A DNA stretch of 64,000 nucleotides from Dryocosmus kuriphilus (Eukaryota; Arthropoda; Insecta; Hymenoptera; Cynipidae). The DNA is taken from contig CM076197.1 in assembly GCA_038277395.1 (NCBI GenBank), positions 84,119,951-84,183,950 of the forward strand. The letters run 5' to 3'. Both the position numbers and the translations under genes were made by a program. The notes beneath the pieces were generated by a model that saw only the letters and a list, made by a program, of their open reading frames with translations, made no database searches and was not told the origin of the DNA. Positions 34,080-46,036 of the stretch are shown here, in pieces (position 1 is the stretch's first letter; the number at the start of each line of letters is the position of its first letter).

Positions 34080-37000
34080 AAAAAAACTTTCACCCCAACA
34101 AAACAAATTACTGTCGGTGCCCCTCCCCCCCAAACCCAAACACCCGAAAGAGAAATCAAAAAAAACATAAAACCATAAATTGGAAAAAAAAAAAAACAAT
34201 AAAACCATTATTTACATTCCCCTTTGATAGATAAAAAAAACAAAACCCCTCCCCCATTAAAACAAGGGGGGCAGCCCCTTTAGAAACAAAACCGCCCCCC
34301 CCCCCAAGACAAAAAAAATCCCGCGCAAATAAGATCTCAAATTAATTTTTGGCCCTCTACATCTTAAACTTTTATAATTTATATTTTCATATTTCTACTA
34401 AAATTAAAAAAATAAAATGGTGAATATAAAACTATATACCCCATACGTTGGATGAAAAAGGGGAAAATACAATCCCTCAATCTACCACCCACGCAAAAAT
34501 AACTAAAATTCAAAATACTTTAGAAAAAACAAAAAAGTTGGAAAAAAATCCAAAACCGAACCCCAGAAAAATTAAAACATGCATTAAACCTAGTTTTATT
34601 TCGATTTTATAACCCAAACAAATCAAAAAGAAATAACCTTTCAAAAAAAAAAAAATAAAAAAAATAAAAAAAAAAAAACAATTCTTAAATAAAATTCAAA
34701 TTTATATTCCCAAAAACATAAATTTTTTTAAAACCGGGATACTTCCGAAAAATTAAAAAAAAAAAAAAGAACAAACCTATTTGAAAAAAACTTATCTTTT
34801 TAGATCCTCTACACTCAAAAAAATAGCCGCTAAAAAAAAAGGGGAATTGCGTAATAAAAGGTTTTCAAAAAGATGGATTGAACAGGGTTTAATTTTAGAA
34901 GGGGTTTTTTTTTCAAATTGTTTAAAAAAAAAATTAAATAATATATTGTTTTTGTTTTATAAATGAAATTTACAACTTTAGCGTAAATAATTTTTTTACT
35001 AGTCTTTATGATTTAAAATACATTTATTTTTATGAATAAATTTTAAAAAAGGAAAAAAATTAATGATGGGCGGGTTTATTTTGGAAAATTTTTTATTACA
35101 AATAAATTCAAATCTGTTTTTAATGAATAATTATTAAAAACATTATTTATTATTTTAAAAAAAATTTAAAAAATTTTTTAAAAAAATATTCAAATTATTT
35201 ATTTTTTAAGGAAAATAAAAATTTAAAAAAAAAAAAAAAAACAAAAATAAATAAAAAAAGAAAATAAAAATTCAAAAAAAAAACTTCTTTTAAAAATAAA
35301 AAAAAAAAAAAACGTATAATTCATTCCAATAATGTTAAAATGTAACACCAATAAAAAAAAACTACAAAGCCCCTCCACCAAATTACCACACCAAGTACCT
35401 AAATAAAAAATCCCCCTTACAAACGAAAAAAAAACAAAAACAGAACAAAAATAAAAGCCAAACAAAAGGGCCAACCTGTCCCATGCCTCGAAAAAAAAAA
35501 CGACCAAAAAAAAAAATAATAATGTAAAAAAAAAAAAAAAAATAAAAAAACTGGAAAAACGTCAATAAACCAAAAAGTTACTTAAATAAAACTCCATTTC
35601 CAAAGCGTACCAAAAATAAAAAATATAATAATAAAAGTAATAAAAAAAAAAAACCAAAAATTTAATAAATAAAACAAAAAAACAAAAAAAAACAAATTAA
35701 AAATAAAAAACCAAGTCCAAAACAAAAAAAAACCCCTTTCACCAAAAAAACCCTCCCACCACACAAAACGCCGCCAACTCCAACCCAATTTCATCCACCA
35801 AAAACAATTACCAGACCATTATATCCTGAAAACTTATCAAAGAAACCCACCTCCCCTAAGCCCCCCAAAACCAAAAAAAAAAAAAATGTAAAAAAGTCCC
35901 AAAACACCCGGCCCAACAAAATAAAATGGAAACCCTAGAAACAAAACCCAACAAAAAAAAAATAGAACAATTATTCCCCTAAAAAAAGATTACACATTTG
36001 ACCCTTCCTTAATAAAAAAATCAATACTCAAGCAATTTATTAATAATTGAAGAAATTGGTAAGCTTGCCCAAATAAAATAATAAATTAGGGAAAAAATGG
36101 ATCCAGGTAATAAATTAAAGAGAAGAAACAACCCGCACTTGAAAAAAAAGAAAAAAAATATGGCGGAAAAAATGCTAACAAATAAAAACAAGTTAAACAA
36201 AAAAAATATCTACCTGGAAAAAAAATACCATCCCCAACCCAAAAAAAAAGAAAAAAATAACCCACAAAAAAAAGGGGGGGAACTAGTTGGAACTAGGAAA
36301 AAATAGACTTTGGTTCAGCAAGGGGAAAGGCCAATAAAAAAGGAACAACAGGAAAAAAAATTTTCCCGTAAAAAATAAAAAATACTTTTGTCGAAAACCC
36401 CAAATTTCATATACTCGCTAAGCTATTAAAAATTTTTTTAAGGGGGGTAATATATATAAAAAGAAAGGGAAAGATTACAATATTATTAAAATTAAAAAAA
36501 AAAAGTAACATAATTGCCCCAAAAAAGGGTAAAAAAAACTTTATAAAAACATAATGAATGAATAATTTCCAAAAAAAAAATATAATAGATCTGGGCCTAA
36601 ATTTTTGTCAATAAATTTCAAATAAAAAAAAATTCCGATAAATAAGAAAGGGAAAAAAGAAAAAAAAATTAAAACTGCTTCTTTAAAATATCGACAACAA
36701 TTTGTTATAACCTAAAAAAAGAGCAAAAAAAAAATTGAAAAACATTTTACTAAATTTTAATAAAATAAAACAAGTAAAGTAAAAAAAAAAAAAAAAAATT
36801 TAAAAAAAAATTAAAATTTTCTTAAAAAAACCATAAAAAAAAAATAAAAGAAATAAAAAAAAAATAAAAAAGAAGAACATAAAAAAAAAAAAAAATTGGG
36901 ACAAAATAAATAAAGAAACCTGGGGAAGCGAAAAAAAAAACAAGTTTACTAAAAGAAATTATAAAAAAATAAAATAATAAAGAATGAATAAAAAAAAATT

Positions 37001-37800
37001 TTAAAATTTGGGCAAATAAAAAAATCATATTACAACCATGTTAAAAAAACGAATTTGTAATCAGAAAAACAAAAATAAAAAATTGATTTATCCCCTAAAA
37101 AGTCTCCAAGAAAAAAAAAAATTAGGTGGGGTAATTAAAAAATAAAAGAAAAATAAAAAAGGTTTGTGGTGTAAAAAGACTTCCAATTCTCTAAAAAAAA
37201 GGGAAAAAAAAAAGGGGGCAAAGTGAAGTCTTTCTAAAAAAAAAATAAAAAAAAGAATAAAAAAAAAAAAAGAAAAAAAACAAAAAATAAAAAAAATAAA
37301 AAAGAAAAAAAAAAAAATTAAAAAAATACCAAAAAAGAATAACAATTTAAGAATGTTTTTAACTTGTAAAAAAATTTAGTTGAAAAAATTTCTTTAAAAA
37401 ACAGAAAAAATTTGAAAAAAAAGAAAACATAAAAATAAATAAAAAAAAACAAAAAATAAAAGAAATTGTTTTTTGTTTCGTCTAAATTTAACCGTTAAAA
37501 AAACCCGTTACGAACACCAGACAATAAGAAATATTTCGTTTTTGTGTTGAATTTTTTCTCTATCTAAAAAAGAAAAAAAGAAAAATTCTCCCCTTAAAAC
37601 AACCCAATCCAAAACGTAAATTTTAAAATAAAAAGCTTTCTTTAAAAAAGACAAATCTAATTGGTCGTTAACAAAAAAAACTCGTATTAAAAATAAAATA
37701 TTATTTGTCGGGCGTTAAAAACTGTAAAATAAAATTCGGAAAAAAATGTTAGTTTTTTATAAAAATATTCTAAATTACTTATATAAAAGGAGCGCTTTAC
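34080..37800. repeat. A-homopolymer tract (~3.7 kb)
   Basis: A-run-dominated sequence with low G and C. It continues the low-G bias of the preceding C tract on the same strand. No unit periodicity seen. Confidence 0.65.
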
Positions 37801-39700
37801 TTTCCAATCTGGGGAAGCTTGAGTTATAAATTAGGGATTAAGTTTTTGTTGTTCTCTTTTAAAAAGGGCAAAAAAAAAAAAAAAAAAAACCAATAAAAAT
37901 TTATTTTTTTTTTTTTTTTTTTTTTTTTTGGAAGGCGATTTTTTTTCTGTTTTTCAATTGTTTTTTTTTTTTTTGTTTTAATGTTTTTTTTAAATTTCTT
38001 TCTTTTGTTACCCTTCTTTTTTTTTTTGCACGGGCTTTTACGGTTTTTTATTTTTAACGTTTCATTCGGAAATTTAAAATGTAAGGCCCACTTTACTGGT
38101 CTAATATTCAAGTCCTTAATGCTATTTGTAATGCAATACTGTTTCTTCTTCGTGGGGTAAACTTTTCTTTACGTGCATCTCAGGATTTTAAATCTGGAAC
38201 ATAGGGTTTTCATCCCACTGTTTTATGCCTTTCCCATATCGATACCTTAATCTAATAGAAAGCTTTCAAGAATTTTCATGTTTCTTATTAAACCAGGACT
38301 TTAAGAGACTTTTCCTCATCACACATAATGTTGTATATGATAACCTATCCTATCCAGTTTCCCTTGGGGGACCTATCTACTCGTTTAGCCAGTATTCTCA
38401 TCGTGTACTAGCTCGTTGCTGGCTTTTATTCGCTTGAGGGGATGGGGGGGGAATCCTTTTCTTTCGGTATTAATACCCAATGTGTCACATCCCATCCTCA
38501 ACATACTTTGGTTGCCACTTCATCTTGCTTTTTTTTTTGTCTTCTTAAAATTAAATTCCATTAAATGTAAAATTTATAATAATATCTAAATAAAAAAAAT
38601 TTACTCGGCGCAGTGAAGGTAGCGTACCGCTATAATAGGAGGTCACTGATTGCGGGACGGCCCTGGCCGCTATTTATTTTGTAAAGATTGATTTTCCCTT
38701 CTACCGACTTTTATCATTTCTACTACTTGCCTTCTGGGGATTTAGTTGCGTCCCCCGCCTGATCGGGGTCTAACTCAATCTTTGGAGGGGGAAGGTTTAA
38801 TGACTATTATAATTATTCTACTTCCATCTAGGTCCTCTCCCGTTTAAATTGAGGAAACTCCAACGACTAAATTTGTTTTACCAACGGGAACCACAAATAG
38901 AATACCAAAAAAAAAACACAACGGTATAAAATAAACAAACAAAAAAAGTGGGGTTTTTCTAAGACAACAAAAAAAAAAAACACTTTGCTCTGCAGTTTTG
39001 GATTTTAAACTATTAGGTATTAATACAATTTACATACAGAACATGATTCGTTGGAGGTTCGGAGCATCTCGATCTGTTTAATTTTATTCTAGTTAATCGT
39101 TGTAAAATTCTCTATAAATAATATAATATTTATATAAACTATTCCATCTCCTATATATTAAAAATAATTTTATTAATGATTTATTAGTTGTTTATTAATA
39201 TTTATAATTTTTCAGGGGGTAGATTTTATAATATTTTAATCTCTAATATCTTTTCGCCACTAATATAATAATTATAGATAAATTTAAATGTTAGAGTAGG
39301 ATAAACAAGGGGATCTGGATTGGGCTCTATCTTTTTTGAAGGGAAATCAATCCATTCTTTTCTTTCCAGGTTGTCTGGGAATGCAAAGGCAACTTTGCAA
39401 ATTTTTTTCCAACTCTTGTGGGGGAAAAAATATTTTGGAAATTTTAAAAATTAAAAAAAAAATTTTTGGAAATTAAAATAAAATTTTTTATTTTAAAAAT
39501 TTTCAGTTTTTTACAGGTGCCCGACAAGACATTTTTTGGGCGTTTTTTATTTATAATTTTTTAAAGAGGCTAAAATTTTGACGCTTTTCGATATTGTACT
39601 TTTGATATAAGTAAATTTGTTTAAATTTTTAAAAAAATTTTTTTTAATCCAAAACAAAATGGGAAAAAAGTTTGGGGCTTAAAAAAAAAAGGGAAACTTT

Positions 39701-40927
39701 TTGTCAATCACCGTAAATACATTAAACTTTCAATTTCTAACTTTCTTAAATTTAATTTATTTAAGGATTTTGATAAAAAATTAGATTTTTTCGAATAAAT
39801 TGAAATTAATAATCTTGTAAAATTTGTAAGACTTAAATCAGAAATTAAGGATTTGGGTCATTATATTCTCTAGTGTTTCCAATAAAAAAATCGAAGTTGT
39901 TCATCTATTGAGTCAAACTTAGGCAAAGTGTTTTCTAGTACAATTTCGACAAGGTTTTTCACGACCTTTCCACTGATCATAAGCTATATATTTGACCTTT
40001 ACAAATGAAGGTGCAAACCAAATTTCAGATTTTTTTCTTGGAAAAAGACAATTTTTTATTTTTACATTCTCATCTGAATAAGTGGGATTCTAATTTTTTA
40101 TTATGAAAATAGCATTTAGTGGTTTTTGAGACAATTCCACCTTCTTTTGGCGACTCTGAACGTTAATTATCCATTTAAAAAATGTTGTCTACCACAGTTT
40201 TTTTTTCTTACCGCGTTCTTTTTTTACTTACAAAATAAAGGTCAACAATAAATTAGACTTTTTTCATACGACACTTTTTTTTAACTTGCTTTTGGTCTAG
40301 AAAGAAAGCTAGGGAGAAAATAGTCAGTAGATTAGACCTCAAATTATTTAAATTTAAAGGTTTATGAATTTATTAAACTTTAAAAGTTTATGAATTTATT
40401 AAATTTTATAAAACTTTTTATGAGAAAGTAGTTTTGGTAAGTAGTGGAAATCCAATTCGTATTTCGTAATGGTGAAAAAAAACTATTGGTGGATCCAATA
40501 CTTACCAATACTGTTCTTATGAGCTTTTTAAATTATACTATTTTCAGAAATATAATTTTAAACCAAACGATCTGGTATACATCAATCTAAACGCAGCTTA
40601 AAGAATTTAATTAAAAAATGCCTTCATTAAAGAAATATTTTCGAAAAGAAAACTAAAAGTGACTTTCAAAAGAAGCAAATAAAATAAAACAGTGACTCAT
40701 TGGTAATAAGCATTTCACATTTTTAACATTAAAAACTAAACAATTACAAAAGTACAAACCTAAACATTGAAATTATCAACTTAAATCCTTAAAAATTAAA
40801 CAATTTTACGAGTAGTGTTTGAAATTGAATATATAATATTAATTTTACATTATTTGTTATAATTTTTGGAAAATGCATATGTTGTTTATGTTGTGATGTT
40901 GAAATGTTTCAAACTTTTCCTAACCTT
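39701..40927. other. Normal-looking AT-rich DNA, no gene recognised
   Basis: Homopolymer dominance ends here. TTTTTACATTCTCATC at about 40065 equals the outer 16 bases of the GC-hairpin repeat's 3' end (reverse orientation), but similarity stops there. Confidence 0.45.
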
Positions 40928-40956
40928 AAAAACTGCCCGCTTCGCGCACAGCATAC
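40928..40956 (+). repeat. Start of a GC-hairpin repeat copy, cut by the gap
   Basis: TAAAAACTGCCCGCTTCGCG matches the 5' end of copies A, B and E, and runs straight into the N block. Confidence 0.5.
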
Positions 40957-41456
40957 NNNNNNNNNNNNNNNNNNNNNNNNNNNNNNNNNNNNNNNNNNNN
41001 NNNNNNNNNNNNNNNNNNNNNNNNNNNNNNNNNNNNNNNNNNNNNNNNNNNNNNNNNNNNNNNNNNNNNNNNNNNNNNNNNNNNNNNNNNNNNNNNNNNN
41101 NNNNNNNNNNNNNNNNNNNNNNNNNNNNNNNNNNNNNNNNNNNNNNNNNNNNNNNNNNNNNNNNNNNNNNNNNNNNNNNNNNNNNNNNNNNNNNNNNNNN
41201 NNNNNNNNNNNNNNNNNNNNNNNNNNNNNNNNNNNNNNNNNNNNNNNNNNNNNNNNNNNNNNNNNNNNNNNNNNNNNNNNNNNNNNNNNNNNNNNNNNNN
41301 NNNNNNNNNNNNNNNNNNNNNNNNNNNNNNNNNNNNNNNNNNNNNNNNNNNNNNNNNNNNNNNNNNNNNNNNNNNNNNNNNNNNNNNNNNNNNNNNNNNN
41401 NNNNNNNNNNNNNNNNNNNNNNNNNNNNNNNNNNNNNNNNNNNNNNNNNNNNNNNN
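40957..41456. other. Assembly gap (exactly 500 N)
   Basis: A block of exactly 500 N is a conventional scaffold gap of unknown true size. Frames that run through it are not genes. Confidence 0.98.
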
Positions 41457-43672
41457 TTAACGTGACTATATGTTTTAATTTTGCTACGGATTTAAAATTA
41501 TATTATTATAAAATAACTTGGAACCTTGGAAAGTAGGCTGGTACAAAAAAGGCCTTTTTTGAAAAGTAAAAACGCTTTTCGATTTTCACTATACCTTTCC
41601 CCTTTCCAAAGAAAAGAAGCCTCAAAAATCTTAAATTATTTCTATTTTGAAAAAAAAATTGGTATATTTCGCCTCTCACAAGTCGCAAGGTATTCGTCAA
41701 ATTTTCGTAAACATGTATTAGAACTTAAATATATAGTTATGGAATTTTTTAGTATATCAGGAACCAAGGAAAATTGTCTGATATAAATATATAGTGATGA
41801 AAAAGTTTATGCCGAATGGAGATTTCTAACTATTACAAAAAGATAAAAGCTATAATTTACAGTTGCCTAAAAACTGTCAAAAATGGAAATAAAAGCTTAA
41901 TTTTTTTCTTATAACTCTAATAGATATACCAAAACTAAATTGATGGTCTAAATAATTTTTCATTCATTTTTTGCTACGAATGAAAAGATCCATTTAAAAC
42001 TATGATAATTTTTCGACTTTTTTTTTTAAACATAACATTTTTAAAGCAGCACTTAGAATCCTCCGATCGAGTTCTTCTAAAGGCCAAATTTCAGTATTTG
42101 AGCTAGTTTTAAAAAAATCGTAGAGCGTTTGCTAATGATGAGTATCTACAGACCCTAATAATAATATTCGTTAGGAAGAAGCTGCACTAACGTTTCCTAA
42201 ACCTCACAGTAGTTCAAAATTGAATTTTCGTGGACAAATCAGTCTGAAAGTCATAATTTGTATCCAATTCAAACTTTCATTTTTTTACATTCTGATCAGC
42301 GAAGGTATTTTTTAATTGAATCTGAACGAATTCCGCAGTAGTACCTCAAAGCCGATTTTTGATTTTTTTTTTGATTTGACATAATTCTGTATGAACAAAA
42401 AAAGTTGAAAATCTGTTCTTTCCAGAAAAAAAAACATAATTCAAACTCAAAAAATTTTTTTTTTGTTAACTGAATATGATGTAAGATCAATGCCTATTAA
42501 TTACACTACGTTAGTAATGGATGTTATTTGATGTAAACAAATTTTACAAACAATTACTATAATATGACATTATATTAAGGGATAATTGCTTCTTGTTGAA
42601 ATTTTTTACATTGACAAAAATTAGAAAATTGTACTGTTATGAATAAATTTTATAGATATGTACTCGAATGAGACATTTTTAAGCGGAAGAAAGTATCTTT
42701 TTGCCCAAAAATTATTGATATTTGCTATGAAAGTGTCAAACCAGTAATACAATATTTTTAAGAATTGAGAATTGTTATTGTTATAAGCAAAATTGTTAAA
42801 CAAATATTCAAAATTGAAATTTTCAATCAGAATGAAAATACCTTATGGCTTAAATTGACTCCAGTTCGTCATGAAAGTGCCAGCATAAAAAAATCAACTA
42901 TTTTTGGTAAAAAAAAATATTTTGCTTCAAAATTACTTTCCTTCATTTTTGACTTAAAAATCATAATTTTTAACTAAAAAATCATTATTTGTGATTGAAA
43001 AATCATTATTTTTTTTATTTAAAATGAAACGAATTGAAAAAAATTGATCACTTTTGGTTAAAAAAGCAACTATTACATTTTTTGCTAAGAAGTAGTTTTT
43101 TTCTCCACGAAAATGAAGTATTTCTTTGTTATTTCAATCTTTCTTGGTTAAAATTCAACTGCTTGATTCAAAATAAAACCAATTTTCACCGAGAGTCTAT
43201 TCATTTTGGTTGAAAATTCTTTCTTTTTTCTATTTTCTGTTCAAAAGTCAACAATTACATTTTTGGTTGAAATTTTATCTTTTTTTAAAGAGAATTTTAA
43301 TTATTCGCCTGTTTTATTAAAAATTGCATTTTTTAGTTGACAATGTAACTATTTTTACTATTATCAATAACAATTTTGTATCAGAAATATTCATTCTCTT
43401 AGATAAGGAATTACATTATTCTGTCGAAAATTAATTGTTTGCTATTACAAATAAAAATATGTTTATTTGTGGTTAAAAATTCAGCTTTATACAACATTTT
43501 TGGTTGAGAATTCATATTTTATATTGAAAATTCATAAATTTGTTTTCCGGAAATTCAAAAATCGTGTCATTTTATAATTAATTTATATATATCTTAATCA
43601 ATACTTAAAAGAATTTTAAAAAATTTGTCTCATATTTTCCGACGGTGCTGTACGTATCCATAGTACAATTTA
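41457..43672. other. No gene; degenerate short-period AT repeats at ~42850-43570
   Basis: From about 42850, phrases such as TTTTGGTTGAAAATTC, AAAAATCATTATTT and TTTTTGGTTAAAA recur at irregular 20-45 bp spacing, like an old decayed minisatellite. The rest is AT-rich without supported ORFs. Confidence 0.5.
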
Positions 43673-44147
43673 CCCCCTAAATTTTTTTTGCGTGAAATAT
43701 TTTTTTTTCGTTCTTTTTTGAAAAATATTTGATACGCATTTTTTTATTTCAAAATTATATTTAAAATTTTCGGGAAATAAATTTTTGAAAATTATCGTAT
43801 TAAAAAAAGTGATCGTCTGAACTTCTTTATAACTGAAAACGTATTTATCAAAAAAATTTCAAACATTTTATCTAATACGCGGTTCATCCCGAGCTTTGAA
43901 ATAAAGTATACTGAAAAATTGCTCCATTAATTTTTCATAAACAAATTAGGCATTTTTGTTAACAAATAGAGATTTCTAAAAAATAACTTCATTTTTTCAC
44001 TTTTTTTTGTGAATTAATATTCCTAACATATTGCAGAATATACTATAAAAACTTCAAAATGGATAAATGAATAGTTGTTAAATAATGAATTTTTAACTGA
44101 AACCGTTACACGCTTCAAGCGTGCTTGCTACCGCGCGTGCGACGTAC
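43673..44147 (+). repeat. Left inverted arm of the 4.65 kb composite
   Basis: Pairs with 47846-48320. It contains the perfect small palindrome CACGCTTCAAGCGTG near its inner end (about 44109-44123), mirrored in the right arm. Confidence 0.75.
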
Positions 44148-44311
44148 GAATTCCTCAGTTGTCATTTGAATTTAGATATACGTTTATACGACACATCGAA
44201 AAGTGATATGTTTTTTCCCATGTTATTTTCTTTAATGAAACAAAATACCACTTTCAACCATTTAAATAACATTTGATATTAGTCATAGTAGAAGATGGTG
44301 TTAGTCAAAAT

Positions 44312-44845
44312 CAGTAAAATTTTATGTGCAATGTAGTAAGATTTTAGTTTTGCGTTAGTGTTTACGTAAAAATTTTACTTCTTTCTAGAATAAGTTTTCG
44401 ATTTGATTCATTGATAGAGGGTTTTAAAATATTATTTTATTATTTTTAATTAACAACTTTTCATGATTCGTAACGGTAGAGGTTTTTTTCCATCGGAAAA
44501 TATTCTTCAAGTAAAATAATAACTCCAGAGCTGTATTAGCCATTTATATATTAGATAATAGAATTATATTGACCGACAAATATTCTTCAAAATAGAATAA
44601 TAACAAATGTAGATCGGTATTAAATATGCATAAAATTTATAAAATTAGTTTTTATGATAAAGTTTTATCTTCATAAAAGATAAATATTAATGGAGAAATT
44701 CAGTATAATTTTATGTGAAATGTAATACAATTTCAGTTTGGCGTTAGTTGTTCTCGCAAAAATATTTTTCTTTTTCGAATAAATTTTCAGTTTTGTGTTA
44801 TTTGTAGAAAGTTTTTAAGTATTGTTTTTAATGTTTTTTGCGCAC
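44312..44845 (+). repeat. Direct duplication, two ~145-bp segments 389 bp apart
   Basis: TCAGTAAAATTTTATGTGCA at about 44311 and TCAGTATAATTTTATGTGAA at about 44700 start two similar stretches. Both contain TTTAGTTTTGCGTTAG/TTCAGTTTGGCGTTAG and a GAATAA(G/A)TTTTC block. They are strongly diverged. Confidence 0.55.
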
Positions 44846-44847
44846 AA

Positions 44848-45888
44848 TTTTTACATTCACATCAGAGAAGGTATTAGATTTATGTAAAATTTGACTTTCG
44901 CGGATTTCATGAAATCTCCACGTTTTGAAACCCCCTGAAACCAAAAAAACGGTTTTTACGACGGTGTCTGTCTGTCGGTTGTCGTCGTCGTTGTCGTCGT
45001 TGTCGTCGTTATCGTCGTCGTCGTTGGAGCCTATTCCCCACGATACCTTTCGAAGGACTAATCGGAATGGAGTGCGCTTTGGTACACTTCTTTAAGGTGT
45101 AAAAGGAAAGGAAGAGTTTGCTAACCAGCGGTTTTTGATCAACGGTTATGGTTTTATCCATCAAAAACAGTTTTCACAAAATCAAAAAATCAATTTTTCG
45201 GCTAAACTATGAGAGATATAAAAAAAATGAAAGAAAGTAAACTTATGCATCTTAAAAAAATCTACAAATTTTATCTTAACTATTTTTTGATAAAATGCAC
45301 GGTTTTTGTTTTAATCGATAAAACGTTATTAACAATCAAATGTTTCAAATTTTCCGCCAAACTATGCAAGATACGGAAAAATAATAATAAGCAAAGTTAT
45401 TTGCCTCAAAAAGTTCTACAAATTTGTTTTCTATCATTTTTTTGAGCAGACCGTAGTTTTTGAGTTATTCGTGAAATATGTTATGAAATATAAAGAAAAC
45501 TAATTTTCAACAAAACTATGCAAAATATGCTAAAATATTAACAAGGAGAATTGTTCACCTTGAAAAGAGCAACAAAATTTATTTATAAGACTCATGGTTT
45601 TACTTTTAAGAATCGAAATCCTGTATTGTGAATATTTGGAAAATCACAAAAAACTTCACCAATCTACAATGTGTTTTAAAAAAATGTAATTATCGAGCGC
45701 GAAGCGCGAGTGTCATGATGAGAATGTATTCCTGGGCGATAGAGCCTTAAGTAAAATAATTTCTTTTGTAATTTTTAATTTAAAGGTTTATACGATCCAT
45801 AAACACCGAGAGCGTAGTGCGAGGTAAATAAATTATCGAGCGCGAAGCGCGCGATGAGAATGTGTCCGCGAAGCGAGCAGATTTTTTT
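44848..45888 (-). repeat. GC-hairpin repeat family, copy D (reverse orientation)
   Basis: Reading the minus strand from 45888: AATCTGCTCGCTTCGCGGAC, GCGCTTCGCGC blocks, three ~154-bp units (anchors at about 45569, 45416, 45262, spacing 153-154), the MDKTI-type conserved block (ATG at 45161), a CGA/ACG trinucleotide tract (about 45028-44970), GATTTCATGAAATC and the 3' end TGTAAAAA at 44848. Confidence 0.75.
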
Positions 45889-46036
45889 CTTTATTGATAT
45901 ACGCAGGAGTGATTTTAGAATACGCAAAAATTTATAAACTAATTCTCATTTAAAAATTTTGTGTAAACTGTTAGATTCTGTGTGTAAAGTTTTATGAACA
46001 CAGCGAAAAATTCTTTTTTATGGTTAAATACATAAT

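Larger units (their letters stand above)
22400..39700. other. Homopolymer-dominated, probably unpolished assembly sequence
   Basis: Runs of A, T, C or G of 4-30 bases make up most of the sequence, in blocks of different composition: A/T runs (22.4-25.2 kb), mixed (25.2-27.6), A/C-rich with G runs (27.6-30.6), A/T (30.6-31.6), C runs (31.6-33.9), A runs (34-37.8), then mixed. ORFs here translate to strings of one or two residues (poly-Gly/Trp, Lys, Phe) and are artefacts. I see no supportable gene. The pattern suggests uncorrected low-quality long-read consensus, not biology. Confidence 0.7.

Noticed and set aside
40866..41536. ORFs of about 200 codons across the N block
   Set aside because: They exist only because N codons contain no stops.
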